64,000 nucleotides of DNA from Paulinella micropora (GCA_009731375.1 BJOX01000168.1:1-64000); one strand, 5' to 3'; numbered from the stretch's first letter, positions 45,301-54,098 are shown. A program made the numbers and translations. The notes: generated by a model not told the origin, from the letters alone.

Positions 45301-48165
45301 AATGAGATCTTTGAGCGCATGAAACGCTTGCAAAGCCTCTTCGTCCCACTTCTCAAAGTCTCCAAAATCTATCATTTTCTCCACTTTAGCCCGTGTTGCA
45401 CCCCAATCGGGTATAAACTGGCTATAGTATTGCGCCATCGCAAGGAATGAGTGCAATTCAGTGCGGTTCTTCGGTATCGGTCGATTCATAATCTCCTCCC
45501 TCTTCTCTTTGGATATCGAGACTCGATTATGGGAGATCTCGTACCCTAAGTATGTCACACTCGTCTTGGCAAGTTGACACTTCTTTAGATTGCACTTCAG
45601 GCCAAAAGCTCCGATGCGCCTGAATATATCGGACAAATGATCGATATGCTCCTCCATTGTGTTAGAGTATACGATAATGTCATCGATATAGCAAAATGCA
45701 TATTCTCCCGCCTTCTGTCCCCGCCTTCTCATAAAGCCACCGTCAGACAAATCATCGTACTGACTGCTCAACATCTTCTGCATCGCCTTCTGGAAAAGTC
45801 CTGGGGCTTGCTTGAGGCCCATCGGAAGCACTTTCCATTGGTATATTTCCATACCCACCACAAACGCCGTCAGCCATCTGGACTTTTCCTCCAGTGGTAT
45901 CTGCCAGAAGCCATTCTTAAGGTCAATGACCGAATAGAATTTTGCATTCCGCAGTACTCTCCTTCCTTCTTCTAATGTCGGGAGAGGATTTCTCTCTTCC
46001 TCCAGCACCTTGTTAACACGAGCATAGTTAACTGTCAGGCGCCATTCTCCTCCTGGCTTCGGCACTATTCTCGGTTGTGAGACTATTGGAGATGTTGATC
46101 TCTCAATAAAGTCCTCATTGAGCAGCTGTCTTGCTAGCTCCTCCGCTATCTTCGCCTCATGTATACTCAAATTCGCCCTTCGTGGTGCCGGTGACGGCTC
46201 CGCACCCGGTATTTTGTAAATAACCGCAGTGAAATCTTCAGGCTTGACACCACCTGCATGTGGAGGGTCAAAAATTTCCTTGTTCGCCTCTAATTTGGCT
46301 TTTAAAAGCTCCTTCTCCTTCTCCGTGCCTACTCCTTCTTCCAATATTTTCCGCGCCGCCTCTTGAAAATCTTCATCAGACATCTGCTTATGTTGCTTGA
46401 GGGGTTCTCTGTCCTCCTCCAAGCCTAAGTCCTCTTCCGAGACATCATCTAGGCCCGTCTTTTCATACGTGACCGTGTCCGGCTCATCATCTTTACCGAG
46501 CTCCACCAGCATGTCAATGAGTCTCGCGTATTGCAAAGGAGCTTTACGGGTGTAAAAACCATCAAAGCATGTGAATGCTTGCGGTATCAATTTCAACTTG
46601 TCGAGGTCTCTGAGCTTCCGCTTGTATGCACTGCTCTGCTCACGAGTTCCCATACGACAAGCCACCACTAGCTGTTGCTTGCGAGAGGGTACCGGTATAG
46701 GATGATCAATAAGCCGGTCCCTTATTTCCTGCGCCCATATCGCCTTCTCATTATATGGCAGGATAATAGTATACGGCTTATTATTTTCGAATAAAGTCCG
46801 TAAGCATTTCTTCACTTCAGATAGTGAACGCGGCCACGTCGGCTCGTCACCCCAGAAATCAGTAATAAAACTTTTAATAGTTTCTGGTGGAGTATCCGGG
46901 ATTCGCCCCGTTCTCCTTGGTACAAACGCCTCCCTTTTTTCTTCTCCTACTTTCGCATGGAAACAGTATCCGTTAGTAATATGGACATCTGTTCCTACTC
47001 CTTCCGCGAATCTCGCCAACGACGGGCTTCTTTGTGCGACACATATAATCTCCTCCTTTCGCTTCTCGATTAAGTCATCAATAGACTTTTTGTCCCAATG
47101 GCATGTCGGAACTGTGACAGTGCACACTTGGGATTCCCAATTGTCGGTCCAGGACAGTTCATCCGGTCTTACGACATGGGGGTGAACGTACACCTCAAGT
47201 GCCTCATGTGCGATGGCCATCTTTTTGTGATCCGTCGCTAGACTCAGCTCATAAGCCTCATAAGAGTCAGTAGCGTTGAAGGGATCAATATCGTTCTCTT
47301 CTCCTCTTTTTACTCCATATATCACTCGCCGTGCGGCGCAATCAATCACAGCCCCCATCGTAGCCAATTGGTCATACGATAGTAATATTGACCCGTGGTA
47401 ACCGGGGACGACATAGAGGTCCATACGGTATACTCGTGCGGATTTCAATTTAAAGGTCAGTGTGATGATTCCCGTGATATCCGTCCGGCTGCTCACTCCT
47501 TTGAGAGTGCCCGTTGACTTTTTCATATTTCCGTCCACCCAGTCCCGGTATCGATTAAAAAACTTCCTGCCGACAATATTAATATTCGCCATCGTATCAT
47601 TACCAACTTTTAATATTGTCTTCAATGTTTCACAATAAAGTTCCGTATAACACAGAGCATCGGGCCTGTGTATATTGGCTGCGAGAACAAGAACTTTACG
47701 TTCCAAATTTTGGAGTCTTGTCTCTAAGTTTTTCAACTCCTCCTTCTTCTCCTCCTGCTTCACCTCATTAACATTTTTATTATTCTGCGGTACTGGTGCG
47801 TTTACTATTTGAGCGACATTGTCTTGTGGTACTTGAGTACACACATTGTCTTTTTGCTCGCCACCCGCCGCGACCGTAGACATTGAGTCTGTTCGTGGTT
47901 GTTTGCTTGGCCGAGGCGATACGTCTGCCATTGGCCTCCTCGCCTCCATCGCAAGTCTCGCCTTCCTATTTGCATCAGTTATCATTGGTAACCGTGCTGT
48001 ATGAACGGGTATGAGACTACCTTGGGGCTGCAGTCTCTGTGTACCCACATCTTTGTTTTCACATAGAGGAAGCGTTGGCCCAGTCTGCACAACAGCATTA
48101 GAAAGCACTGTGACTTTAGGGTTAAACTTCACAGTCTTCTCCTTCCTCTCTTCTTCCCCCTCCAG
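42352..48165 (-). CDS. pol: gypsy Pol: protease, RT, RNase H, integrase
   Basis: Same frame as gag, starting right after its UGA; the first in-frame ATG is only about 50 codons in, so readthrough is the likely route. Residues counted from 48132. Protease: NDTMANINIVG at about 178, where DTGA is expected, and GAVIDCAARRVIYG at its end. RT: PIVSQPRIVPKPGG, VIDLKNGFWQIPL, LPMGLKQAPGLFQ, and YIDD at about 815. RNase H: VDTDASKFAIGAVL, REALAVVWAL, RTDHHNLLWL, and NVVADSLSR. Integrase: HPGRQRTH...CIPCK zinc domain, IDHVG, SDRGSDF and NGKIER (D, D, E), then a GPY-type module HWKGPYQI. A 300-residue C-terminal extension without recognised domain follows (coiled, acidic, ending in RRRRQ). Terminates at TGA 42352-42354. 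Confidence 0.93.
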   Translation of the reverse strand: MEGEEERKEKTVKFNPKVTVLSNAVVQTGPTLPLCENKDVGTQRLQPQGSLIPVHTARLPMITDANRKARLAMEARRPMADVSPRPSKQPRTDSMSTVAAGGEQKDNVCTQVPQDNVAQIVNAPVPQNNKNVNEVKQEEKKEELKNLETRLQNLERKVLVLAANIHRPDALCYTELYCETLKTILKVGNDTMANINIVGRKFFNRYRDWVDGNMKKSTGTLKGVSSRTDITGIITLTFKLKSARVYRMDLYVVPGYHGSILLSYDQLATMGAVIDCAARRVIYGVKRGEENDIDPFNATDSYEAYELSLATDHKKMAIAHEALEVYVHPHVVRPDELSWTDNWESQVCTVTVPTCHWDKKSIDDLIEKRKEEIICVAQRSPSLARFAEGVGTDVHITNGYCFHAKVGEEKREAFVPRRTGRIPDTPPETIKSFITDFWGDEPTWPRSLSEVKKCLRTLFENNKPYTIILPYNEKAIWAQEIRDRLIDHPIPVPSRKQQLVVACRMGTREQSSAYKRKLRDLDKLKLIPQAFTCFDGFYTRKAPLQYARLIDMLVELGKDDEPDTVTYEKTGLDDVSEEDLGLEEDREPLKQHKQMSDEDFQEAARKILEEGVGTEKEKELLKAKLEANKEIFDPPHAGGVKPEDFTAVIYKIPGAEPSPAPRRANLSIHEAKIAEELARQLLNEDFIERSTSPIVSQPRIVPKPGGEWRLTVNYARVNKVLEEERNPLPTLEEGRRVLRNAKFYSVIDLKNGFWQIPLEEKSRWLTAFVVGMEIYQWKVLPMGLKQAPGLFQKAMQKMLSSQYDDLSDGGFMRRRGQKAGEYAFCYIDDIIVYSNTMEEHIDHLSDIFRRIGAFGLKCNLKKCQLAKTSVTYLGYEISHNRVSISKEKREEIMNRPIPKNRTELHSFLAMAQYYSQFIPDWGATRAKVEKMIDFGDFEKWDEEALQAFHALKDLIYKDPKDGGLVLTMPDFTKQFVVDTDASKFAIGAVLQQEDEEKKLRPIMFISRKLCAAERNYCTRQREALAVVWALKRLREYLWGGPQFTVRTDHHNLLWLMNHEQTGRLARWQAFLSCFDFTMVHLPGKRNVVADSLSRLEFNSEVSALVSTVEMEDLSTDKVYEVSHIEAMEMASGVRYDRTGLRYSPQGPDHGICCELHTQEDAEWSYEVYENAKANIREEEETQEVYAEPPQERRSDLDDDPERIGVRLEDGTIHIASPTAWRQQQAQDPEFKELIQLYQNPDELRMTKAIKDQMKEMGWRDGLLWYKGLHGRYASQPDKWTLWVPESLRRFIFVAAHNCPLLAHPGRQRTHMFVARRFWWKKMKEEIDQAVDACIPCKINKTPLKANFGLIGEFPLHAGMFEFIHIDHVGPFPESKDGYKYLLTAIDRATNYVWIIPVKDVTGKTTAEALIDRIISQIGVPRKICSDRGSDFNNEVIDKLSKYYGMKWQYVTAYNPRANGKIERVHRPLKASLKMYCTKKENQRAWVEAAPSFAFAMNCLPSTALGGSKSSISPYQLVYGREPDIPTSLLHPKDTWADADELFGMRLRVKMEAEQIVRAHREAERRKTDAEGVRQAHLDQIKFQVGDIVLLYHPQVPKGVSSKLFTHWKGPYQIMEQTGPLNYKIRGRGKVQIVNVRRLIKYDPFLLEDESVEEALKRMKDDFKEVPPIHKEAGIDQDDAYRAPIAEKEESEVDSKEKTDRISAVGTQSKSPREHSGKKEKITEAQLRRARNDLINDQPRKAMRSMRSKDVHQEEEGTDTDPNAGNVEIVHERWKEGDAIATIAWVKNVFYLMRPAEQHVADDTLSDLYLMRVVAVPRQMRVTRTLKISSAAKIVQPILQFWRSMDPVEDPKARHYLPVYKDAKSLETWDDTITPRDKDYTAWTIQTLPRGVLDVPFELSLGGIPNKIWDILEQSKFDLTFVGGPPPGKEIRARRRRQ

Positions 48166-48168
48166 TCA
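48130..48168 (-). promoter_or_regulatory. Candidate stop-codon readthrough site between gag and pol
   Basis: The minus-strand sequence is GAA UGA CUG GAG GGG, followed by about 25 purine-rich bases, and gag and pol share one frame. UGA followed by CU(A/G) is a known leaky context, and a purine-rich 3' stretch also follows the readthrough stop of murine leukaemia virus. The genuine pol terminator is UGA CAA, a different context. Confidence 0.7.
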
Positions 48169-50862
48169 TTCCACCACCTCGAAACGATTACCTTGAGTAG
48201 TGTCCGGGTAGGATGACGTATCGGTCTCCGAGGCAGTGTTGTAGGCCTGAGCTCGACCGAAATTCGGGTTGGAGCTTGCCCACGAGCCTCCTCCTCCTCT
48301 GGGTGGGGGGGCTGGAGCTCGAACAGCTCTCCCTCCATAAGGGGTATATCCCCGACCTCCTCCTCTTCCTCTCTGAGGGGTTCCCTGCCACCTCGAGGCT
48401 CCTCTCCATGTTCCTCGTCCTCGTCCTCCTCCTCCTCCTCCTCCTCCTCCTCCTGCTCCTGCTCCTCCTTCTCGTCCTCTTTGAGAGGCCTTTAAGTTCT
48501 TTTGTCTCTCCCTTTCCTCCTTCTTCTCCTTCATCCTCTTCATGTAGGTAATGATTGCCTCTCGTAACTCCTCATCATCACACATATTGGCATACCAACC
48601 TTCGTTCACAGCGGCAATCTGAAGCATATTGAAAAGGCCCGGTTCCTTGCCTTCCGTCCTGCTCAGAAAATTTGCCCTTGCTGTTGGGTTCTGCCTATCA
48701 TGATTGAAAGAGCAGTCTCTGTTCTCCATCTGTGCCTTACACTGCAAGCCCGCGAACCACCTCCAACATGCGGTCTTCAGGTCTGGCTCTCTCTGTCTCT
48801 TCCAACCGGCAACTCTGTTTGTGTACGTGGCTTGTGCGCCAACAGGTACACCGCCTGCCTGTGCCGTATGTGCCTCCGTGAGCGAGTCCATGTTTGAGCA
48901 TGCACTCATCACTTCTTGAAACAGTGCTGACGGAGCAACGCTTTGAACCGTATTTTCGAACACGTGTGTCTCGAGGAAGTTCTTGGACTTCACTGAGCTA
49001 AACGTCGAGCATTGTTGTATGAGCTGAGTAAGCTTACTCGGGTTAACTGTGTGTAACGCCGAAAAGAAATAGAGGATGATCGACTTGCGGCCATAGAATA
49101 GCCCATAGGAGGAAACTACCTCCGTAAGGGTCGCCGCCAAGCCAACAGCACTCCTCAAACTCATCGCCACTGTCTCAAAGATTTCAAATCCTATGAGAGT
49201 ACCAGTGCAGAGATGCTGGTATCCATGAGATTGAAAATATGAAATGAGTGTGGCCACCGCCAGTTCACACTGAGCGTCTAGGCCTGTTGCATTGTTTCTC
49301 TTAATCTCCTCCTTCTTTCTCAAAAACTTGTACTGTGTCAGATCAAATCCCTCCGAGACTAGAGATTGGTCAAAAACAGTAACAAGGGCCTCGTATTCCT
49401 GCGTTTCGTCGCAAGGAAAAGCCTTCATGCAGGCATTGATCTCTTTGAGCTTGCTCAAAAGCGAAGCATCAGAGTCTTTGTCTGAGCTCGTCTTGGCATA
49501 TAGCATGAGACTTGCCACTCCTCCTTTCTTCCCCTTGAAGGCATTTATGATGTTCTGTCTGTCCTTCTTCTCCGTGTTTGTGACCACCACCGTAGTTGAG
49601 CCCGAGGGTGCAGGGGCTGGTGGGGCAGGAGCTGGTGGGGTCAAATATGTCGGAGGGTGTGTCTTTGCACCACTCACTTTTGCTTTCATTCTTTCCAGTC
49701 TCATCGTCTTCTCGAACTCCTCATTCTCTTTCGCCTTCTTCTTCTCAGATATCACCAGCTTTTGAGCATGAGTGATAAAGGCCACCAATTCAGAAGCAGA
49801 TCTGAGAAAATTATATTTCTCCACATATTGGTCAACACCTGCTTTGTTGGCGACCGGTGGTGCGTTACTAAGTGATTTAAGGACAGAGTGATCCTTGGTA
49901 GGAATCCATCTCTTCCATGCCTCCTTGTGCAGTAACGCACCCATCAACAGTCTGATCTTGGTCAGAACTCTGTCGGTCTTCTCTAACTCATCAATCACAG
50001 GATGAGTTTCTCCTGCTGCCTTAATGCTTTTTTCCATCTCTGCCTTCCCCTCCTCCAAGGCCTTTATTTCCATTGTAAAAAAATGAAATATGCCACTCGA
50101 GTTTTTCGAACCCAGATTGGTCTTCATTTTTGTTACATCGACTGCCTCCTGACCAGTCGCGAGGAATCTGGCCGTTGCTCTTGGGTTTGTGTACTGGAGG
50201 TAACCCTCACATCGTGGGCCGTATGTACGTTCCCAAATCAGGGTTTGAGTGTACACCCCAAAGATAGCATCGAGTAATTCAAGGTGGGTGTGTGTGTCCC
50301 CAAACTTGATATGCTGTATCTTCTTTCTCTCTTCTGGATCAGAGACCAGTTTGCCGAGGAGCTGTGCTGTGTTTGATAATAGGATATAGACATCCTTTTT
50401 AGCACGACTTTTCTCTCTTCTTTGATCCTGAGGGATCCACACATAGGTATCCTTCTCTACCCCCATCTTGTTATCAAACTCTTCTTTAGTGAGGTCATAG
50501 TGGTCTTGCACCCACTGTTGTTCCTCCACTGTGATCTCCTCTCCATCACTATGAATCAAGTCGATCATTTTTCGTCCTCCTCCTCCCGTGTAGGCAGGTG
50601 GTAAGGGATTACCATATGCTCCTCCTCCTCCCGTCTCTTCTTGTTCAAATCCTCCTTCATCTTCGTCTCCTCCATATCTTCCTTCATCATCCCAGCCCTC
50701 TTCTACTCCTCCTCCTACTCCTTCATCTCCTCCTCCTCCTTCATTCAATCCTCCTCCTCCTCCTTCATTCAATCCTCTTCCTCCTCCTCCTCCTGCTTCT
50801 TCTTCTTCTCTTCTTTGATCTGCCTCCGAGAATTCACTCACTTCGGCGGTCTCTGTCGACAT
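48166..50862 (-). CDS. gag: gypsy Gag with CCCH-type zinc finger
   Basis: 898 codons from ATG 50862, much longer than usual gypsy Gags. N-terminus: acidic and Gly-rich (GGGG repeats, encoded by CCT/CTC-rich DNA on the plus strand). Centre: helical, capsid-like region of about 500 residues with a Pro/Ala linker (APAPPAPAPSG) near 425. At about 697-724 CWRWFAGLQC...C-SFNH gives a CX8CX8CX3H arrangement, a CCCH RNA-binding finger in place of the normal CCHC knuckle. C-terminus: RGG/Gly-rich tail with a poly-Gly run, typical of RNA binding. Gag would assemble the particle and package RNA. It ends with UGA at 48166-48168 in the frame of Pol. Confidence 0.88.
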   Translation of the reverse strand: MSTETAEVSEFSEADQRREEEEAGGGGGRGLNEGGGGGLNEGGGGDEGVGGGVEEGWDDEGRYGGDEDEGGFEQEETGGGGAYGNPLPPAYTGGGGRKMIDLIHSDGEEITVEEQQWVQDHYDLTKEEFDNKMGVEKDTYVWIPQDQRREKSRAKKDVYILLSNTAQLLGKLVSDPEERKKIQHIKFGDTHTHLELLDAIFGVYTQTLIWERTYGPRCEGYLQYTNPRATARFLATGQEAVDVTKMKTNLGSKNSSGIFHFFTMEIKALEEGKAEMEKSIKAAGETHPVIDELEKTDRVLTKIRLLMGALLHKEAWKRWIPTKDHSVLKSLSNAPPVANKAGVDQYVEKYNFLRSASELVAFITHAQKLVISEKKKAKENEEFEKTMRLERMKAKVSGAKTHPPTYLTPPAPAPPAPAPSGSTTVVVTNTEKKDRQNIINAFKGKKGGVASLMLYAKTSSDKDSDASLLSKLKEINACMKAFPCDETQEYEALVTVFDQSLVSEGFDLTQYKFLRKKEEIKRNNATGLDAQCELAVATLISYFQSHGYQHLCTGTLIGFEIFETVAMSLRSAVGLAATLTEVVSSYGLFYGRKSIILYFFSALHTVNPSKLTQLIQQCSTFSSVKSKNFLETHVFENTVQSVAPSALFQEVMSACSNMDSLTEAHTAQAGGVPVGAQATYTNRVAGWKRQREPDLKTACWRWFAGLQCKAQMENRDCSFNHDRQNPTARANFLSRTEGKEPGLFNMLQIAAVNEGWYANMCDDEELREAIITYMKRMKEKKEERERQKNLKASQRGREGGAGAGGGGGGGGGGRGRGTWRGASRWQGTPQRGRGGGRGYTPYGGRAVRAPAPPPRGGGGSWASSNPNFGRAQAYNTASETDTSSYPDTTQGNRFEVVE

Positions 50863-51648
50863 GATGTCGTAGTAGTGATCAACAGGAGGACAGTGTCAGC
50901 TCCTATGTTTGGTTTTTGTTCGTTTGTGTTCTGTTCCTCCTTCAGTCGATTGACTAGTGAAGAGAGAAACTAATAGAGAGGGTAGGATAAGATTCCCTGT
51001 CCTCTATGAAACACTGTTTGTATGTTTGTTTTTGTTTGAGAAAAATAGTCTTTGAGACTTTCTCCGATTTCTTGTTCTCCTTACTCAGATTACTTTCTCC
51101 TCCTTCTTTTCTATATTGTATCTAGTATGAGGCACTTGGACCTACACACAGATAGTAATAGAGAAGCTAGAAAAGCTCTCCTTGAGAAGTCGACAGTCGG
51201 TCGGATAGGTTCTCAGACCTACCTTTAGAAAACGATCAGAGATTTGCAAAAATACTCTGACGTATGTGTGAGATAATGCAGATAAATGCACAAACTAGAA
51301 GGGTAGAGTGTTGTGCTCCTGTCCCTATGCTTGTTTGTGTTTTGTGTGTGTTCCTTCACTCTTCTGTCCACCTCCTTCTTCTTGGTCTCTGTGTGAGAAC
51401 AGCAAGAACGACAGAGAGTTTGTATCTGATGTCTCCTTGTGAGCACACAGATACTGATTGGGCTAGAGGGTACGAGACACCTGCTTGAGACCAATCAAAT
51501 TATTTGTTTTGTGAAAGAGTTATGAGGGAGCTGTGTTGGAGTATTTGTTTTCGTCTGACGTCCCCGTGTGAGACAGGTCAGTGAAAATTCACTCTGTTGC
51601 CTGTGTGGCAAAGCAGAAAGAAATCACCCTAGTGATGTGGACTCCAAA
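50863..51648 (-). other. gypsy leader region
   Basis: 786 bp between the 5' LTR and gag. TGGAGTCCACATCACTAG starts 2 bases after the LTR (51646 downward) and is in the position of a primer-binding site. It does not match the 3' end of a tRNA that I can name. No frame in the leader is convincing. Confidence 0.6.
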
Positions 51649-51885
51649 TGTAATGCCCCCAACGATAGCTCGTAAAAAGTCGGTAATACAACCAAACACA
51701 GTCCTCAAGAATGAGAATGATGTCTCGTTGTATTAGCTCAGTGAAGCCAAAAAGGAAAACGGCAACAGACCAGGAATAAAATGGCATCAGGTCCAATCCG
51801 GACAAATAATACTGAAAAACAAGCTGGTGCACCTGTCACCAGGAAAAGGTATTTTTTACCGGCTATCCGGGGGGTGATGCCTACA
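51649..51885 (-). repeat. gypsy 5' LTR
   Basis: 237 bp, TG...CA on either strand. In the sense orientation it holds an inverted CCGGATAGCCGG near its start and a T-rich centre; promoter elements cannot be assigned with confidence. Confidence 0.95.
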
Positions 51886-52089
51886 TACTGTGTATTAAAT
51901 GTACGTATTATGTGTGTGTTGGTGTGGTTGTGTTTGTGTATTTTTATGTCCGTGACCGAAAGCACGGAGCCAAACCAGTGATGGTTGGATTTTGCTGGGA
52001 TCCCTTGTGTGCATTACTCTGGTGCCTACCAAAGCAACAATACAAACTACTTGGAGCGCAAACAAGAAAGGCGTGGCGCAATTTTTTTC

Positions 52090-52182
<93 letters not shown>
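52090..52182. repeat. (AAT)n microsatellite
   Basis: About 31 perfect AAT units. Confidence 0.97.
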
Positions 52183-52680
52183 TGTATATTGATCTGTCAT
52201 GGCTGAGTCCATAATAATAACAATAATATGTATATTGATCTGTCATGGCTGAGTCCAAGGACCATGCGCCTCCATCCCTCGACCCAACAGTCACACAGTG
52301 AATGTTGGGGAGGGAAAAGTGACTCTAACCATCCCTGAATAGCTACCCGCCCAACGTGTCGGATACCTTGCAGGAAATCAACTGCAAATGAATGATGTTC
52401 CCTATGAGAGAGTTCCACGAGACTGGATATAAGTCGAATGGAGGTACTCAAGGGGGGTAGCAGACATTTCATGCGGTCTGCCAGCGCATGAGGACGTTTG
52501 GCGGTAAGTGTCTGGGACACCTCGAAACCCGTCACCACCCCTAGATCTCGGAATGTATATACCCCTTTGACCCCAGGTGGTGTCTTATAAAAACAACACA
52601 ACAACATAGCCTCGGAACCAGTGGGAAGAGGCACAACCACCTCTTCCCGTGGGGTGCCATACTGTGCACCCCTCCATAAT
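52183..52680. repeat. Unclassified element between TAA repeats
   Basis: Begins with a 29-bp sequence ending CTGTCATGGCTGAGTCC that is duplicated 45 bp apart (52185 and 52226) around a short (AAT)n. About 430 bp of unique, non-coding sequence follow, ending in a TAA repeat. By analogy with the neighbouring repeats it may be another short non-autonomous element, but no second full copy exists in the window. Confidence 0.5.
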
Positions 52681-52700
52681 AACAATAATAATAATGATAA

Positions 52701-52932
52701 TAGTGCTTCTCTGTCAATGGCTGATGCAAATCTGCACATGCGCCTCCATCGTCTCACCCGTGAGGGGAGTACGAAGAATTGACGATAGGCTCTAAGACAC
52801 CCCCGCAAGGACAGTTCCAACACTTCCAGACGGACCGGTATGTTCAATGAAAATACTGGTGGCACCGACGGGAATCGAACTGGCGACAGGGCCCAGATGG
52901 TAGAACTTGACCACTGGGCTATCACTGTGTCC
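52701..52932 (-). mobile_element. SINE-like tRNA-derived repeat, copy 5 (full length)
   Basis: Minus-strand copy with complete head, both promoter boxes and body, closely matching copy 3. Its tail is the short TAA/TGA repeat to its left, and its 5' end abuts a separate (TAA)n block of about 85 bp. Confidence 0.8.
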
Positions 52933-52934
52933 AA

Positions 52935-53019
<85 letters not shown>

Positions 53020-53021
53020 GT
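52933..53021. repeat. (TAA)n microsatellite
   Basis: About 28 TAA units upstream of SINE copy 5. Confidence 0.97.
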
Positions 53022-53380
53022 ATTGGGGGCCACTTGGTCACAGTGGTTCAAGACATACACCACCCCACCCCAGAGACACACACAGTTCGGCCCGCAGGGA
53101 CAAAAAGGAAATAAAAAAGAAAAAAGGAAATTGAGCCCGGAACCAAAAACAAAAGTGAAATAGAAATGAACAGCCAAACTTCAGCTCCCACAAAAAACAC
53201 GAAAGCGTGCGTTGATGCTTTGCGTGCTTTCTTGATTTTTTTTCTCTGTCGTTCGTTTCAGTTTTTTTGTCGCACTTCGGCACACTTTTTCAATACATAC
53301 CATCCGCCACACAGAGACACACCCCGGCCGGCCCGGACGGGACAAAATGGCAACGGATATTACTATTTTAAATTAAAGTC
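53022..53380. other. Spacer left of the Polinton-like element
   Basis: Unique sequence with Lys-rich short frames and no recognisable gene. A terminal inverted repeat for the element to the right should start somewhere near here, but none can be matched within the window. Confidence 0.5.
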
Positions 53381-53403
53381 ATAAATATAGAGACACATAC
53401 AGG
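53381..53403 (+). promoter_or_regulatory. AT-rich start-proximal motif, plus-strand gene 1
   Basis: ATAAATATAGAGACACATAC lies 4 bases before the first ATG (53404). It shares the TATA-GA-ACAC pattern with the motifs before the other plus-strand genes. Confidence 0.5.
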
Positions 53404-53469
53404 ATGACAAACGACGACACGGAAAAAAGACAAGCCGCAGATTTACTATTTCAAAAGGATGCATTATGA
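53404..53469 (+). CDS. 21-codon leader frame overlapping the AP2-like gene
   Basis: MTNDDTEKRQAADLLFQKDAL, ending in TGA that overlaps the next ATG as ATGA (53466-53469). Either a short upstream frame coupled to the next gene or, if one base has been lost, its true N-terminus. Confidence 0.35.
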   Translation: MTNDDTEKRQAADLLFQKDAL

Positions 53470-53878
53470 TAAAGAATAATGAAAAGAGGCCGATGGTAAA
53501 AGTTCAATGGAGAGAAGGAGGTAAAACGATGTTCAAGAGTTTTAGTATTGGAAAACGAAGAACACAAGAACAAGCAATGGAAGAAGCAAAGAAATATCAC
53601 GAGGAAAAAGTAAAACAAAAGTATGATGAATGGAAAGTTAATTATGATAAGGAAACAAAGAAATCAAAAAAGAAAAGAAAAGGAATTGGAAGAAGAAAAC
53701 ATTTAAGTGTGAATGCGGAGTTGAAATAAATAGGATTAGTAAAGCAAGACATATGAAATCAAGCAGGCACACAGAAAAAATTTCTTCTAAACAAAACGAA
53801 GGGGTAATATATAAGGATACACAGGGGAACGAACAAGAGGCACACGATGACAGAAAACAAACGACGATACAAATGTGA
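53466..53878 (+). pseudogene. AP2/integrase-arm-like domain plus zinc finger (frameshift)
   Basis: The ATG-initiated frame encodes VKVQWREGGKTMFKSFSI followed by an Ala/Glu/Lys helix, the layout of AP2-like or arm-type DNA-binding domains (three strands, one helix). It then stays open to 53729 with a very basic tail. Near 53697-53706 the +2 frame instead gives KTFKCECGVEINR...HMKSSRHTEK, a CX1C...HX6H finger that closely resembles the finger of the next gene, and runs to TGA 53876. A one-base change therefore probably separates domain and finger. Role is likely DNA binding or early regulation. Small Lys-rich genes like this often precede polymerase in Polinton-like viruses. Confidence 0.5.
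53805..53822 (+). promoter_or_regulatory. AT-rich start-proximal motif before the finger gene
   Basis: TAATATATAAGGATACAC, 25 bases before the ATG at 53847. Confidence 0.5.
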
Positions 53879-54098
53879 CTGTGGTTCTGAAGTTGATATT
53901 GCTGAACACAGAAAGCGGATTCATTTCAGCTCAAAAAAACATAAAAGATTTCTTGAAAATCAAGAAGAAGAAAAGAAGAAAAAAGAAGAATGGGAAAGAA
54001 TGATACAAAATATTAATAAAAGACGAGACAGTGATGATTGGTGTAATTTCTGTCATTACCGCGAACATAACTGTTATTGCGGACTCATTTCAATATAA
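53847..54098 (+). CDS. Small zinc-finger protein
   Basis: 83 codons, ATG 53847 to TAA 54096-54098. The N-terminal finger YKCDCGSEVDIAEH...HFSSKKHKRF is paralogous to the finger of the preceding gene. A Lys/Glu-rich helix follows, then a second Cys/His cluster, WCNFCHYREHNCYC. It overlaps the preceding gene's end by 32 bases in another frame. Probable nucleic-acid-binding protein of the element; precise role unknown. Confidence 0.6.
   Translation: MTENKRRYKCDCGSEVDIAEHRKRIHFSSKKHKRFLENQEEEKKKKEEWERMIQNINKRRDSDDWCNFCHYREHNCYCGLISI

Larger units (their letters stand above)
41269..51885 (-). mobile_element. Complete Ty3/gypsy LTR retrotransposon (10.6 kb)
   Basis: Minus-strand element with LTRs at 51649-51885 (5') and 41269-41502 (3'), gag 50862-48166 and pol 48165-42352. 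The LTRs carry TG...CA ends and differ by two substitutions and two small indels. Target duplication TACT: 41265-41268 and 51886-51889. Domain order Gag-PR-RT-RNase H-INT is the Ty3/gypsy order. About 790 bp of leader and 850 bp of trailer flank the coding part. Uninterrupted coding over about 2,830 codons except for one gag-pol stop suggests recent activity. Confidence 0.95.

Noticed and set aside
48130-48132. GTG start codon for pol
   Set aside because: The frame is continuous with gag through the UGA, so no separate start is needed; GTG starts are rare in eukaryotes.
48011-50973. Plus-strand Ser/Pro/Leu-rich frames opposite gypsy gag
   Set aside because: They are antisense shadows of Gly- and Glu-rich coding sequence.
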